A stretch of DNA of 64,000 nucleotides from JAIEOG01 sp964519985 (GCA_964519985.1 CAZFMF010000002.1:124001-188000); one strand, 5' to 3'. Shown: positions 1 to 8,038, numbered from the stretch's first letter. The notes: generated by a model not told the origin, from the letters alone. A program made the numbers and translations.

Positions 1-1
1 C

Positions 2-1267
2 CCCTACGGTAAGGGCAAGATTGAGATCTTCCGCGATCCGGAAAGTAACGATGGTCCCGGCGAAATCGCGGTCCGCCTTCGCTACGAAACGGGGGCAAAA
101 GCCCCTCAAGTAGGAAATCACCGCTTCACATTCAACACCGATGGCGTCATGGGGCCGATCCGGAGTTTTCGTCTAACGCCCGATCGGATGGGAATCGCCC
201 GTGAAATGGAAATCACTTCGCAGGGCACAGTTAAGAACGAAGAGTGGCTCAACCAACCGGTCCAACCTGTTTCCAAAATCTATGATCCGAATCAGACCTA
301 CCATGGAAAAACGGGCGTGGAGCTTCGGGCCATGGGGGACACGCAGAAGGAAGTTCTGGTGGCGTTGCTCGACTCCGGAGTCAACTACAACCACCCGGGC
401 ATTGCGTTCTGCATGGCGCGCGAAAAAAATGGGGAGCTCAAAGGTTGGGACTTCGCGGAAGAGGATGCCCTGCCCTTCGACTACGATCGACCGGGCCTGT
501 TCAGCGGCGGCCCGAATACCCAGCATGGTACGGGCGTCGCTGGGATTGCCGGCGGAGGCAATGCCAAGGTCGGGGTAGTTCCGATCCGTTATGTCGGCGG
601 CGGGGCGAAGCCGGACGATTTCGAAACCGCCGTCAAATTCGCCCACGACAAAGGTGCGCGCATCATCAACCTGAGCTTTGGAACCAAACCTTCCTTGATT
701 CCGGAAGAGTCAATCGCCCACTTCCCGCCGGAAATTGCCGAGGGAATCCGAAACAATGCTCGAGTGATCGAAAACTACAAGAAGGTCATTGCAAAGTACC
801 CCGACGTGCTCTTCGTGATTGCGGCCGGCAATGGCGATGAAAACGGCAAGGGCGAAGACAATGATCAGATCGAGAACTGGCCCGCCAATGTTTCCGCGCC
901 GAATGTGATCGCGGTAGCGGCTACCGGCGAACCTGGCTGTTTAACGTCGTTCTCCAATTACGGAAAGAAATCGGTTCACCTTGCCGCCCCGGGCGAGAAG
1001 GTCACCATTTTCTGTGGCGCAAACGAGACCAAATGCGCGTCCGGTACTTCCTTTTCCGCCCCGCTCGTAGCCCATACCGCCGCCCGAATGCTCTTGGCGC
1101 AACCCAAGCTCCAGCCGTCCGATCTCAAAGACATTCTCATGAAAACCGCAAAGGAAGCCCCCGAGCTGAAGAACAAGGTCGCGTCGGGCGGTGAACTGGA
1201 TGGCGATCGCGCGGTGCAGGAAGCCAAGATCTGGCTATCCCGATCGAAGGCTAAGGCATCGAAATAA
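2..1267 (+). CDS. Subtilisin-like (S8) serine protease, 5' end outside the window
   Basis: Open reading frame runs from the left edge, so the gene starts upstream; counting here starts at the Met at 149. The catalytic triad is visible: Asp75 in VALLDSGVNYNHPG, His126 in QHGTGVAGI and Ser301 in GTSFSAPL, with the oxyanion Asn228 in AAGNG. This is the peptidase S8 fold. The visible part upstream of the Asp looks like a beta-rich prodomain or linker, and the protein ends about 70 residues after the Ser, so no long C-terminal domain follows. The family is normally secreted or periplasmic, but the signal peptide would be off-window. Insertions between His and Ser (an acidic stretch around ENGKGEDNDQ) may bind Ca2+; that is inference. 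The next gene is on the other strand, beyond a 32-bp inverted repeat. Confidence 0.93.
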   Translation, partial: PYGKGKIEIFRDPESNDGPGEIAVRLRYETGAKAPQVGNHRFTFNTDGVMGPIRSFRLTPDRMGIAREMEITSQGTVKNEEWLNQPVQPVSKIYDPNQTYHGKTGVELRAMGDTQKEVLVALLDSGVNYNHPGIAFCMAREKNGELKGWDFAEEDALPFDYDRPGLFSGGPNTQHGTGVAGIAGGGNAKVGVVPIRYVGGGAKPDDFETAVKFAHDKGARIINLSFGTKPSLIPEESIAHFPPEIAEGIRNNARVIENYKKVIAKYPDVLFVIAAGNGDENGKGEDNDQIENWPANVSAPNVIAVAATGEPGCLTSFSNYGKKSVHLAAPGEKVTIFCGANETKCASGTSFSAPLVAHTAARMLLAQPKLQPSDLKDILMKTAKEAPELKNKVASGGELDGDRAVQEAKIWLSRSKAKASK

Positions 1268-1281
1268 ATCCGCGGTTTGCG

Positions 1282-1430
1282 ACTCCGGCGCCGGCAGGGG
1301 AATCGCATCAAAATATTAGGTCTTTATTTGGCGCGGTTCTCGAGAGGTGTGAAAATATTACCCGGCACTGAAGAGCCGCGTCTATCAAGGATCTCACTTT
1401 TTGATGCGATTCCCCTGCCGGCGCCGGAGT
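1282..1430. repeat. Perfect 32-bp inverted repeat around an 85-bp core
   Basis: Left arm 1282-1313 (starts ACTCCGGCGCCGGCAGGGG) and right arm 1399-1430 are exact reverse complements over 32 bp. The 85-bp core 1314-1398 has no credible gene. The element fills the gap between the converging S8 protease and glycosyltransferase genes. No clear target-site duplication is seen. It could be a miniature mobile element, a strong bidirectional terminator or hairpin RNA, or an invertible segment. Confidence 0.9.
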
Positions 1431-1505
1431 GAACATCGCGATTGCCAAAGGCGGATATTTGCACTGCCCTTTGCTTCAATCCGAAGAGTAACCGTCAAGC
1501 CCGGC

Positions 1506-2465
1506 TCATTGGATCGGCGATTGCGGTAAAAGCCAGGGCGCCTGCGGACGGCGACGGTTATTGAACGTCCATCCCCAATGAAATAGCGCGCGGAACGAAC
1601 CAACCGCTCCGAGCTCACGGGCAATGCGGGCAGCGGCCCGCCAGCGTCCAGACAACGCGCAGCGAAGCGCGGTGTGAAAATCCAAAACATGGTGCCGTCG
1701 GCGTTCGAAACGCCGGGCGGCGGTTTGAACCGATGCCGGCAGCAACGGCAGCAGAGTCCGACGGACCCGGGCATTTTCCACAACAAAAGGAACAGCCGAC
1801 GTGCGCGCGCGACTGAGTTGCCGTTCGTGGCTGCGCACGCGCACTAGGTGTTGGTGAATCATCCCGACCGGAGCGTGGGGTGCGAGCCGCGCCCAGAGTT
1901 CATAGTCCCCCGACACCCGAAAGCTCTCGTCAAAAAATCCCCACTTCTGCAGCGCCTCGGCGCGCACCGCTACCGTCGAAAGATTGCCGGCAATACAGCC
2001 GTGGTAGAAAAAGTGCTGGGTGGCCAGCGATGACGGCAAAACCACGGGCAGATCGCCGAGCGTGCCCTCAGAGAGCACTCGCCCGTCGGCGCCAATGCTG
2101 CGGTACTTCGCGATGGTCATCTGCACGTCGGGATGGGCCGCGAAGAAGGCGGCTTCCTTTTCTAGGCACTCTTTTTCCAGTGCGTCATCTTGGCAGAGAA
2201 AGCGGACCAACGGCGAGCGACAGCGCAGCAGGAGTCGATTCAGGTGGGGGAACAATCCCGCGCGGGCTTTCGACGGAAAAAAACGCACGCGGGGATCGCG
2301 CAATGACTCCAGGTACTGCCGACTTCCGTCGGAAGAACCGTCATCGCCAATGACCAGTTCGAATCGAGTCAACGTTTGCGCCAAAACCGATTCCACCGTT
2401 TCGCGCAAATAGGGCATTCCCTGATAAACGGGAAGCACGACGGAAATGGAGGTGTGGAGAGGCAC
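1506..2465 (-). CDS. Family 2 glycosyltransferase
   Basis: A 319-residue protein with the GT-A N-terminus of family GT2: SVVLPVYQGMPYL at about residues 8-20, then VIGDDGSSDGS (nucleotide-binding Asp) near residue 40 and CQDDAL near residue 95, which is in the place of the metal-binding DxD. It should transfer a sugar from a nucleotide donor to a glycan or lipid acceptor on the cytoplasmic side. The C-terminal third is Arg-rich and lacks membrane segments. The start is GTG and the ribosome site (AGGGA) is almost directly against it, so the true start may differ by a few codons. It stands apart from the polysaccharide genes at 8-13.6 kb but may serve the same glycan. The acceptor is unknown. 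Confidence 0.9.
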   Translation of the reverse strand: MPLHTSISVVLPVYQGMPYLRETVESVLAQTLTRFELVIGDDGSSDGSRQYLESLRDPRVRFFPSKARAGLFPHLNRLLLRCRSPLVRFLCQDDALEKECLEKEAAFFAAHPDVQMTIAKYRSIGADGRVLSEGTLGDLPVVLPSSLATQHFFYHGCIAGNLSTVAVRAEALQKWGFFDESFRVSGDYELWARLAPHAPVGMIHQHLVRVRSHERQLSRARTSAVPFVVENARVRRTLLPLLPASVQTAARRFERRRHHVLDFHTALRCALSGRWRAAARIARELGAVGSFRALFHWGWTFNNRRRPQAPWLLPQSPIQ

Positions 2466-2497
2466 TCCCTAAAGGATACCGCGGGGCGGGAGAAAGA

Positions 2498-3106
2498 TCA
2501 TTCGGGCTGAGCGTAGCCTTGAACATGGTCCTTCGGCGCATGGCGGCCGTTACCGGCGTTATGCCGCGGGTAATCGTGGGGTGCGATCAAGGGCGGCGGT
2601 GCGAAAGCATCGGAAGCCAGCGCGCGGGCGCGAAACGCCCCGAGGTCGGAAACCGAGGGCGCGACACGCTCCTTTGCTTTCGACTCTGGGATCGCGGGCG
2701 TTAAAGCAAATAGTAGCCGTTCGCGCGCCGATTGGGGGCGCAGGCGCTCGGGTTTTTCCTTCGCTGGGGCGGCATCTTCCTTCGGCGCTTGCGCGGCGAC
2801 GGACGCCATCGCCCGCTCCCGGATTTCTCGCCAGTTAATCACCACCTCAACCGGGACGTTCCCGGCCTGGGCTTCCTGGCGATAAGACGGCGCGTGCCGT
2901 CGGGAGGGCGTATTTAATTCTTCGGCGCTAATGGGATCGGCCGGCGTGGGCCGAATGGTTTCTGCGATAGCCGGCGTATTGCCAAGCAGGTTCGCCAGGC
3001 CGTACTGGCCGTCGGGCGATTCCGCCACGCCTTGGCTCGCCACCAAGCCGGTTAAGGCGATGGCGAGCCGAAAGCGGGCGTCAGTTTTTAGATTCAGGGG
3101 GTACAT
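2498..3106 (-). CDS. Secreted Pro/Ala/Arg-rich protein of unknown function
   Basis: 202 residues from the ATG at 3106; a longer frame from 3148 exists, but the later start gives a normal signal peptide (basic N-region, LAIALTGLVASQGVA, then cleavage before ES). The mature part is low complexity, rich in Pro, Ala, Arg and Glu (for example APKEDAAPAKEKPERLRP) and has no cysteine. I recognise no domain. It lies downstream of, and on the same strand as, the two related low-complexity secreted proteins at 3375-6761, but a terminator separates it from them and it has its own possible promoter. It may be a periplasmic or surface accessory of that group; this is inference. Confidence 0.6.
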   Translation of the reverse strand: MYPLNLKTDARFRLAIALTGLVASQGVAESPDGQYGLANLLGNTPAIAETIRPTPADPISAEELNTPSRRHAPSYRQEAQAGNVPVEVVINWREIRERAMASVAAQAPKEDAAPAKEKPERLRPQSARERLLFALTPAIPESKAKERVAPSVSDLGAFRARALASDAFAPPPLIAPHDYPRHNAGNGRHAPKDHVQGYAQPE

Positions 3107-3184
3107 CATCAAGGGTCCTACCCACTGATTTTGCAGGAACCCTGCCATGAAAATCTATCCATCTATTTGAATTCAAAAGGATTT

Positions 3185-3214
3185 CTAACAGGCTGGGAGT
3201 CGCGATTTTGCCAA
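3185..3214 (-). promoter_or_regulatory. Possible sigma70-type promoter for the 2498-3106 gene
   Basis: On the minus strand TTGGCA (3214-3209) lies 18 bp from TGTTAG (3190-3185), about 80 bp ahead of the chosen start. The -35 is good, the -10 poor. Confidence 0.3.
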
Positions 3215-3296
3215 GGGTTTGGACGGGAATGGGGCGGAACGGCTAAAGCCTGATTCCCAAAGGCCTTTGTGTGCACACTTAGAATACAGGGGCCTG

Positions 3297-3332
3297 AAAT
3301 AGAAAACGGGGGAGGACAGGAATCCTCCCCCG
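3297..3332 (-). terminator. Rho-independent terminator of the 3375-5570 gene
   Basis: Read on the minus strand, a perfect 10-bp stem (CGGGGGAGGA / TCCTCCCCCG, 6-nt loop, plus coordinates 3307-3332) is followed at once by TTTTCTATTT (3306-3297). It lies about 45 bp past the stop codon of the large secreted protein. Confidence 0.85.
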
Positions 3333-3341
3333 CAGACATAT

Positions 3342-3361
3342 ATGGTCTCGCTTGAGACCAT
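3342..3361. repeat. 8-bp perfect hairpin ATGGTCTC-GCTT-GAGACCAT
   Basis: A short stem-loop between the stop codon at 3375 and the terminator at 3297-3332. It has no T tract of its own. It may stabilise the 3' end of the transcript. Confidence 0.6.
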
Positions 3362-3374
3362 CCCCCCGAGAAAA

Positions 3375-5570
3375 CTAGTCCGCCGCCGGCTCGTTATAGG
3401 CCGCCGCGGCGTGGCCGCTGGTCATGCCCCGGGCACTGTTCGACGCCGCCGCTTCCGGAGCGCTCGCGCCCTGGTGTCGACGAAACTCGGCAAAACCCCC
3501 GGACGTCATATTCGCGCGTCCCAAAAAACTCGATAAATCGCCATTCGCTTTCGCGGAAGCGATGCCTCTTACGGGAGCCACCGCTTTCAATCCGCGGGTG
3601 GAGCCCCCGACCAAACCGGCTTGCGGGCGACTGCGAAGCGCCGCGAGCAACCGGCTATCGACGGAAAGCACTTGGCCTTTGATTCCGCGCGCCGTCGCCT
3701 TGCGCGGCGTTTTGCCCGCTGCTTTTTGAGTGGCGGCGGCTTCTTCGTCGTCCGCTTCCCCGACATTGAAAACTTTTTCGTTCGTCGCCTTATCGGCCTT
3801 AAAGCCACGCGAAGCGCCCGAAGCCGGCGTGATGGATGCCAGCAGGCGCTGGTCGCCCGTCATGGCCTTCACCGGTTCGGCCGGATTTTGGTTAGAAGTG
3901 AATGCCCGCGCCATACCCAACCCCGAAGGCATTGAGCCGCCCGCCGAAGCGAGTGAGTTTAGCGCATCACCAGTCGATTGCGGGTTCGATGCCAGCGAAG
4001 CGCCGCTGGCCGCCGCATTCGGCGTCACCGACAAACCGTTTCCGGAGTTGCTAGAAATCGTTCCCTGGGCCAAACCGGCTTGGGTGAGCTGCGCGCTCAG
4101 TGCCGCGCGGGCCAACGCCATGTTTTGATCGGCTTGCTTTTCGGCCAAAGCGATGCGGCGATCGTTGTACTGCGCTTCATATTCCTGGCGCTCGCGCTCC
4201 GCTTTCGCGGCGTCTTCGCGCGCTTTTTCGAGCGAAGCCAACTGCAAACTCAAACGATCCGTCACGCCCTGATTGTTTTGTTGGGCGATACCGGCCTGGA
4301 TCCCCGCTTGCGTCAAAGCTGTCTCTTGCTGCATCTGCGCGAGCTTCTCCGAATTTTCCGCCGTACGGTTGGTCATCCATTTCTGGGCATCGGCCTGCGT
4401 CTTCGCAATGGCCTGGTCGGCACCGGCTTGGATTCCGGCGACAATCATCGGTGCGATCGCGGCAATGATCGCGGCGGTCCCCATCAAAATTCCCGCGGCA
4501 TCAATTCCTCCGCCGCCACCACCACCGCCTCCGCCGCCTCCCCCTTGGCAATCTTTGCACTCTTCCTCACCTTGGCCTTGACCGCCTTCGGCGCGCGCGT
4601 TGTGCACGAGCAGTGCTTCAGCGTGGTGGAGCAAGCGACCGAACTTCCAATATTTGGGTTTCGGTTGGATGCGATATTTCTTCTTATCAAAAAAGTTTTT
4701 GTCGAGGGCCGAAGCCTGGCCGTCTTCCGTGCGCTGTTGCGATTCCACCGCGAGCAAGTCACGAGTGGCGTCGACCATTCCGGACTGCCCGACCGTGCCG
4801 TTGTCGCGCACGACACCGACCGCCGTGGCCGAAGCGCGGGTTAAGCCCCCCGCAACCGTCGGAGTCGCCGTCTCGTCTTTGCGAATCGTTTCATCGAAGC
4901 CCAAGCGCCGCGCATCTTCCGTTCCCGAAGCGCTCGAAGCGATCTTCGCGGGCTCGGACGCCGGTGCCCGATCGAACTGCGCGGCGGGAACGACTTCCCC
5001 GCTCTGGGCATAAGGATCTTTTCCGACCGTCGCATCGCCCGGACGTGCGCCGCGCGCCGCCGATTCGTCATAAACAATCGTTGCGCCGCGACCGCCGCCC
5101 CGGCTTTCGCTCGGCACATTCATCATGTGCGCGGGCAAGCCGGCTCCGACTTTCGGAATCAATGCCGCACTGGGCGCCTGCAAGAATTTCTTGTAGTTGT
5201 CGGCCGCGTTCACGTCGATAAAACCACCCAGGAGCGCTTGGACCTGAGGCAAATCGCCGTTGTGAAGGTTGCCCGCTTGGAATTCCGCCGCGAGGCCCGC
5301 AATCGCGGCCGGCAGCGCGGCCACGGCGGCGCGTGCATTCTTACGGCGAAAATCATCCATGGGGTTTTCGGCGGCATCGCGCATTGAGCGGTTTACGCGG
5401 GCGATGGCCATAACCAAATTCGTAAAGGCCGGCATTCCCATGAGCTTGCTCATAGGGGCGGCTTCGATCGTCGCTCCGTTCAAAGCAAAGAGCGCGACGA
5501 CGAGTAAACGCGGAGCGAAGCGTTTGTAGCTTCCCAAGGTGCGTACCAGTTTGTGCCGTCCGAGTTGCAT
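3375..5570 (-). CDS. Large secreted low-complexity protein with poly-Gly tract and coiled coil (paralogue of 5844-6761)
   Basis: 731 residues from the ATG at 5570, chosen because AGGAAGG precedes it and a signal peptide follows (basic start, LLVVALFALNGATIEAA). Layout: Ala-rich helical N-terminal part; Thr/Ala/Gly-rich middle; a CKDC pair next to a run of 13 glycines; a hydrophobic Ala/Ile stretch (GILMGTAAIIAAIAPMIVAG); a Gln/Lys/Ala coiled coil of about 130 residues; then a Ser/Gly/Ala tail with short repeats such as QRLLAS, SRLLAAL and GGSTRG. No enzyme motif is seen. The hydrophobic stretch plus coiled coil (QQETALTQAGIQAGI) matches the layout and some wording of the next gene upstream. 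The gene ends in a clear terminator. A structural or surface role is inference. Confidence 0.75.
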   Translation of the reverse strand: MQLGRHKLVRTLGSYKRFAPRLLVVALFALNGATIEAAPMSKLMGMPAFTNLVMAIARVNRSMRDAAENPMDDFRRKNARAAVAALPAAIAGLAAEFQAGNLHNGDLPQVQALLGGFIDVNAADNYKKFLQAPSAALIPKVGAGLPAHMMNVPSESRGGGRGATIVYDESAARGARPGDATVGKDPYAQSGEVVPAAQFDRAPASEPAKIASSASGTEDARRLGFDETIRKDETATPTVAGGLTRASATAVGVVRDNGTVGQSGMVDATRDLLAVESQQRTEDGQASALDKNFFDKKKYRIQPKPKYWKFGRLLHHAEALLVHNARAEGGQGQGEEECKDCQGGGGGGGGGGGGGIDAAGILMGTAAIIAAIAPMIVAGIQAGADQAIAKTQADAQKWMTNRTAENSEKLAQMQQETALTQAGIQAGIAQQNNQGVTDRLSLQLASLEKAREDAAKAERERQEYEAQYNDRRIALAEKQADQNMALARAALSAQLTQAGLAQGTISSNSGNGLSVTPNAAASGASLASNPQSTGDALNSLASAGGSMPSGLGMARAFTSNQNPAEPVKAMTGDQRLLASITPASGASRGFKADKATNEKVFNVGEADDEEAAATQKAAGKTPRKATARGIKGQVLSVDSRLLAALRSRPQAGLVGGSTRGLKAVAPVRGIASAKANGDLSSFLGRANMTSGGFAEFRRHQGASAPEAAASNSARGMTSGHAAAAYNEPAAD

Positions 5571-5843
5571 AACCTTCCTGTTCAACCGGTTAAATTGCAT
5601 TCGGCTTGCCAACCTCCACCGTATGCTGGGTGTGATCAATCCATTGAATTCATGAGGCTTTTATTTGAGGGCTCATCAGGGATCTGACAGTTTGCTTTCG
5701 CGGGTTCGGGGGTTTTGGCTAAGTGGTTGAAATCTTGAGGGAGAGTCTGCCTGGACTGTATACAGCCCGTTACGGTCTAGTATTCACCCTTCAAAATATT
5801 GTGATTTCAATAGGTTAGAAGAAGGACGGGTGAAGACTCTGTG

Positions 5844-6761
5844 TTATCGCCCAAGCCGTACGACGGTACCGGAATCGATACCCGCGGAGTGGCCGTGGTG
5901 GCTGTGGCCCGCCTCGGAATGGCCGGCGCCAATGGCCCGGGGCATCCCGGCGTTGGCTTCACGAGCGGAATGCCGCGGCCAATCGCTACCGACAAAAGCG
6001 CGGCGCAACGCCGTGGAGGGCAAGGTGCCGACTCGCCCGCGGGTGGATCCGCCCGCCACGGACGACGCGGTAGAAGTCACCCTTGTGCGACTCGCCTGAC
6101 TGCCAATGCGACTCAGCAGACTGGAGCTCGAAACTGGGCTCGTGGCGGTCGGCGTATTGGGATTGTTTCCGAGACTGGAAAGCAAACGGTTCGACGCTGC
6201 CTCCGTGGACTTGGGCCGCGTCAGATTATAACTCCGTGTCGATAACAAATCCCCGGAGTTTTGCGAGGCAAAAAGGGAATAGGAGCCCGGCTGCATCATC
6301 GAAAGGCGGGTTTGCTGATCGATGGTTTTTTCCTGCAAGTCGAGTTGGCGATTCAGTAACGAGTATTCCCGTTTGAGGCTGTCGCTACTCATCTTCTGCG
6401 TGAGCGCGCTGGACCGCGCGATCGCATCGAGCTGCATTTGCAGGCGCGTCGTCGTCTGCATTTGGTTGTAACCATTGATCGCGTACTGCATTCCCGCCAT
6501 GGCGAGCGCGGTTTGCTGCTGGAGCTTGGCCTGGAATTCACTGACACGGCTGAAGCGATCGGTTTGGTACATCGCCACATCGGCGCTGAGCGCGCTGATC
6601 GCGACGTCGGAACCGGCGGCGGCGGCGGCCGCGCCGATGGAGGCGCCGGCCGCGACATTCGCAGCCACGCCGCCTAGAATGGCGCCGCCTTCCGCGTGCA
6701 AATCGGAAGCGCCGAAAGCGCAAAGCAGAGCAATGGAAAGTGTGATTCCCCCACGAAACAA
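5844..6761 (-). CDS. Secreted coiled-coil protein with His-rich tail (paralogue of 3375-5570)
   Basis: 305 residues. The start is TTG with AGGGGG five bases upstream and a signal peptide (LSIALLCAFGASDLHA). After an Ala/Gly-rich hydrophobic stretch comes a coiled coil (FQAKLQQQTALAMAGMQYAI, then RLQMQLDAIARSSAL), followed by a Ser/Thr-rich region with NRLLSSL and GGSTRG. The tail holds a His cluster (GHSEAGHSHHGHS) that could bind metal. The order and several words match the C-terminal half of the neighbouring 731-residue protein, so a tandem duplication with divergence is likely. No known domain is recognised. About 270 bp separates the two genes, so they may be transcribed separately. Confidence 0.7.
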   Translation of the reverse strand: MFRGGITLSIALLCAFGASDLHAEGGAILGGVAANVAAGASIGAAAAAAGSDVAISALSADVAMYQTDRFSRVSEFQAKLQQQTALAMAGMQYAINGYNQMQTTTRLQMQLDAIARSSALTQKMSSDSLKREYSLLNRQLDLQEKTIDQQTRLSMMQPGSYSLFASQNSGDLLSTRSYNLTRPKSTEAASNRLLSSLGNNPNTPTATSPVSSSSLLSRIGSQASRTRVTSTASSVAGGSTRGRVGTLPSTALRRAFVGSDWPRHSAREANAGMPRAIGAGHSEAGHSHHGHSAGIDSGTVVRLGR

Positions 6762-6922
6762 AGATTCCCCCTACAGGAACCTGAAGCATTTCCTGAGCCA
6801 GCCCATCCGTGCGGCGGCCGTGCCGCGGCGCCCCCAAAAAGCGATCACCGCCTGTGCACTGGAAAAAAGGTGTGACAGCGAACCAGCGCCGTTGTGAAAT
6901 ATCGCCTCTAACAGGAGAAATT

Positions 6923-7534
6923 ATGGGCGAATCGAGCGTTTATCCTTACTTGGTATTCTTCATGCGATGGATCCATATCCTCGCCGGCATCACTTGGATC
7001 GGGCTTTTGTACTTTTTCAATTTTGTGAACGTCCCCTTCCAAGCGGTCTTGGACAAGGACTACAAACCCAAGGTCAACCCACCGCTCTTGCTGCGGGCTT
7101 TGTGGTGGTTCCGTTGGGCCGCAATGGTGACGATGGTCGTGGGATGGCTCTTGCTGTTCTACAAGTACAGCCATCAATACCTATGGTTCGGCGCGGAAGG
7201 TGATTTGAGTTCAATGGCGAAGTGGATTCTGCTCGGCGGAACACTCGGAACCATCATGTGGTTCAACGTCTGGTTCATCATCTGGCCCTGCCAGAGGAAG
7301 ATCATCGGCTTCATGCAAGCCGGTCAAGCGTCACCGGAGGCTCCGGCCCTGGCGAAAAAGGCGCTACTGTTCTCGCGCACCAACGCCTACTTGTCGGGTC
7401 CGATGTTATTCTCAATGATCGCTCCGAATCATTTCGGCGCGATGAACGTGATGGCTGTGCTCATGGTGTTTGTCGTCGGGATGGGAACCATCTGGGCGCT
7501 TATCAAGACGTCGGCGAAAGTCGCGACGGCCTAA
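6923..7534 (+). CDS. Urate-oxidase N-terminal-like (PuuD-type) membrane protein without cytochrome domain
   Basis: 203 residues; the ATG at 6923 has AGGAG nine bases upstream. The N-terminus FFMRWIHILAGITWIGLLYF matches the membrane domain found at the start of PuuD-type urate hydroxylases (Urate_ox_N). About five or six membrane segments are visible, with conserved His/Trp residues in the first helix and WFNVWFIIWPCQRKI in the middle. PuuD proteins carry a C-terminal cytochrome c domain with CxxCH; this one stops after the membrane part, so it may be an electron-carrying or haem-binding membrane protein rather than a urate enzyme. Standalone versions are often misnamed as NusG in databases. 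No purine-pathway gene is nearby. Substrate and partner are unknown. Confidence 0.75.
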   Translation: MGESSVYPYLVFFMRWIHILAGITWIGLLYFFNFVNVPFQAVLDKDYKPKVNPPLLLRALWWFRWAAMVTMVVGWLLLFYKYSHQYLWFGAEGDLSSMAKWILLGGTLGTIMWFNVWFIIWPCQRKIIGFMQAGQASPEAPALAKKALLFSRTNAYLSGPMLFSMIAPNHFGAMNVMAVLMVFVVGMGTIWALIKTSAKVATA

Positions 7535-7535
7535 G

Positions 7536-7643
7536 AGTCATTGCGAGGCCCGCAAATCCTTAGTCATTGCGAGGCCCACAGGGCCGAAGCAATCTCGCAC
7601 CGCCCCGCGCGGTGCGGGGTTGCTTCGCTGTGCTCGCAACGAC
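7536..7643. repeat. Dispersed palindromic repeat, copy 1 (one partial plus one full unit)
   Basis: GTCATTGCGAGGCCCGCA appears just after the stop codon at 7534 and again from 7563, followed by GAAGCAATCTCGC, a G+C-rich hairpin (CCGC..GCGG) and TTGCTTCG, then CTCGCAACGAC. This is the same unit as at 12399, 13643, 17881, 32420, 38951 and 51999. Confidence 0.85.
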
Positions 7644-7664
7644 ACCTTTCTCACAACGACAGCC

Positions 7665-7763
7665 TTATGGTCGGGGCCAGAGCAGCCACGCCACCATTAA
7701 AGCAAAAAGCCCCGCGAGAGCGGGGCCGGCGACTAAGATCCATTGCTTGGACGGGAGACGCAT
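7665..7763 (-). CDS. 32-residue membrane peptide coupled to the IHF-like gene
   Basis: The stop codon of the IHF-like gene and this ATG overlap as TAATG, so translation is likely coupled. The product has a short basic N-terminus (MRLPSKQ) and then one hydrophobic helix (WILVAGPALAGLFALMVAWL) ending in a Trp-Pro-Arg-Pro tail. In some bacteria ihfB is followed by a small membrane protein gene (lapA), but I see no sequence match to LapA. A terminator-like hairpin lies inside the reading frame and encodes GPALAG. The frame is short, so chance cannot be excluded; the overlap, the clean helix and the stop just before the repeat argue for a real gene. Confidence 0.5.
   Translation of the reverse strand: MRLPSKQWILVAGPALAGLFALMVAWLLWPRP
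7704..7726 (-). terminator. Terminator-like hairpin inside the small coupled gene
   Basis: On the minus strand GCCCCGC-TCTC-GCGGGGC (plus 7726-7709) is followed by TTTTT (7708-7704). It looks like an intrinsic terminator for the IHF-like gene but lies within the 32-codon frame, so either the frame is not real or termination is partial. Confidence 0.65.
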
Positions 7764-8038
7764 TACGAGTCGATGCGTTTTTTGAGTTCCTTGCCGACCT
7801 TGAAGAACGGCAGCTTCTTTTCGGGGACGAAAACGTCCGCGCCAGTCTTGGGGTTACGGCCGACATAAGACTTGTAGTTCTTCACGAACCAGCTGCCAAA
7901 GCCGCGAATTTCGATACGGTCGCCCTTCACCATCGACTGGAAGAAAGCATCGAAGATCGTGTTCACTAGTTCTTCCGACTTTTTCTTGGTGAGATTCGCT
8001 TTGCGGGCCAAGACTTCAATCAGTTCGGATTTGGTCAA
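7763..8038 (-). CDS. ihfB: HU/IHF family DNA-binding protein, IHF-beta-like
   Basis: 91 residues covering the whole bacterial histone-like fold: helical dimer domain (SELIEVLARKANLTKKKSEEL), then the beta-arm region with GRNPKTG near residues 61-67. The wording GDRIEIRGFGSW and PFFKVGKELKKRI is closer to IHF beta than to HU. The protein bends DNA and acts in nucleoid structure, transcription and recombination. The start codon is TTG, with GGAGG five bases before it; no in-frame ATG is available. A second HU-type gene sits at 18668-18940 and no IHF-alpha is in the window. The stop overlaps the start of a tiny downstream frame (TAATG). Confidence 0.92.
   Translation of the reverse strand: MTKSELIEVLARKANLTKKKSEELVNTIFDAFFQSMVKGDRIEIRGFGSWFVKNYKSYVGRNPKTGADVFVPEKKLPFFKVGKELKKRIDS

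Noticed and set aside
3978..4844. 288-codon plus-strand frame opposite the 731-residue secreted protein
   Set aside because: Low-complexity codons of the real gene leave the opposite strand open; no signal or domain was seen.
5756..5765. CTGTATACAG palindrome as a LexA box
   Set aside because: LexA sites need CTGT and ACAG eight bases apart; here only two bases separate them, and no SOS gene is near.
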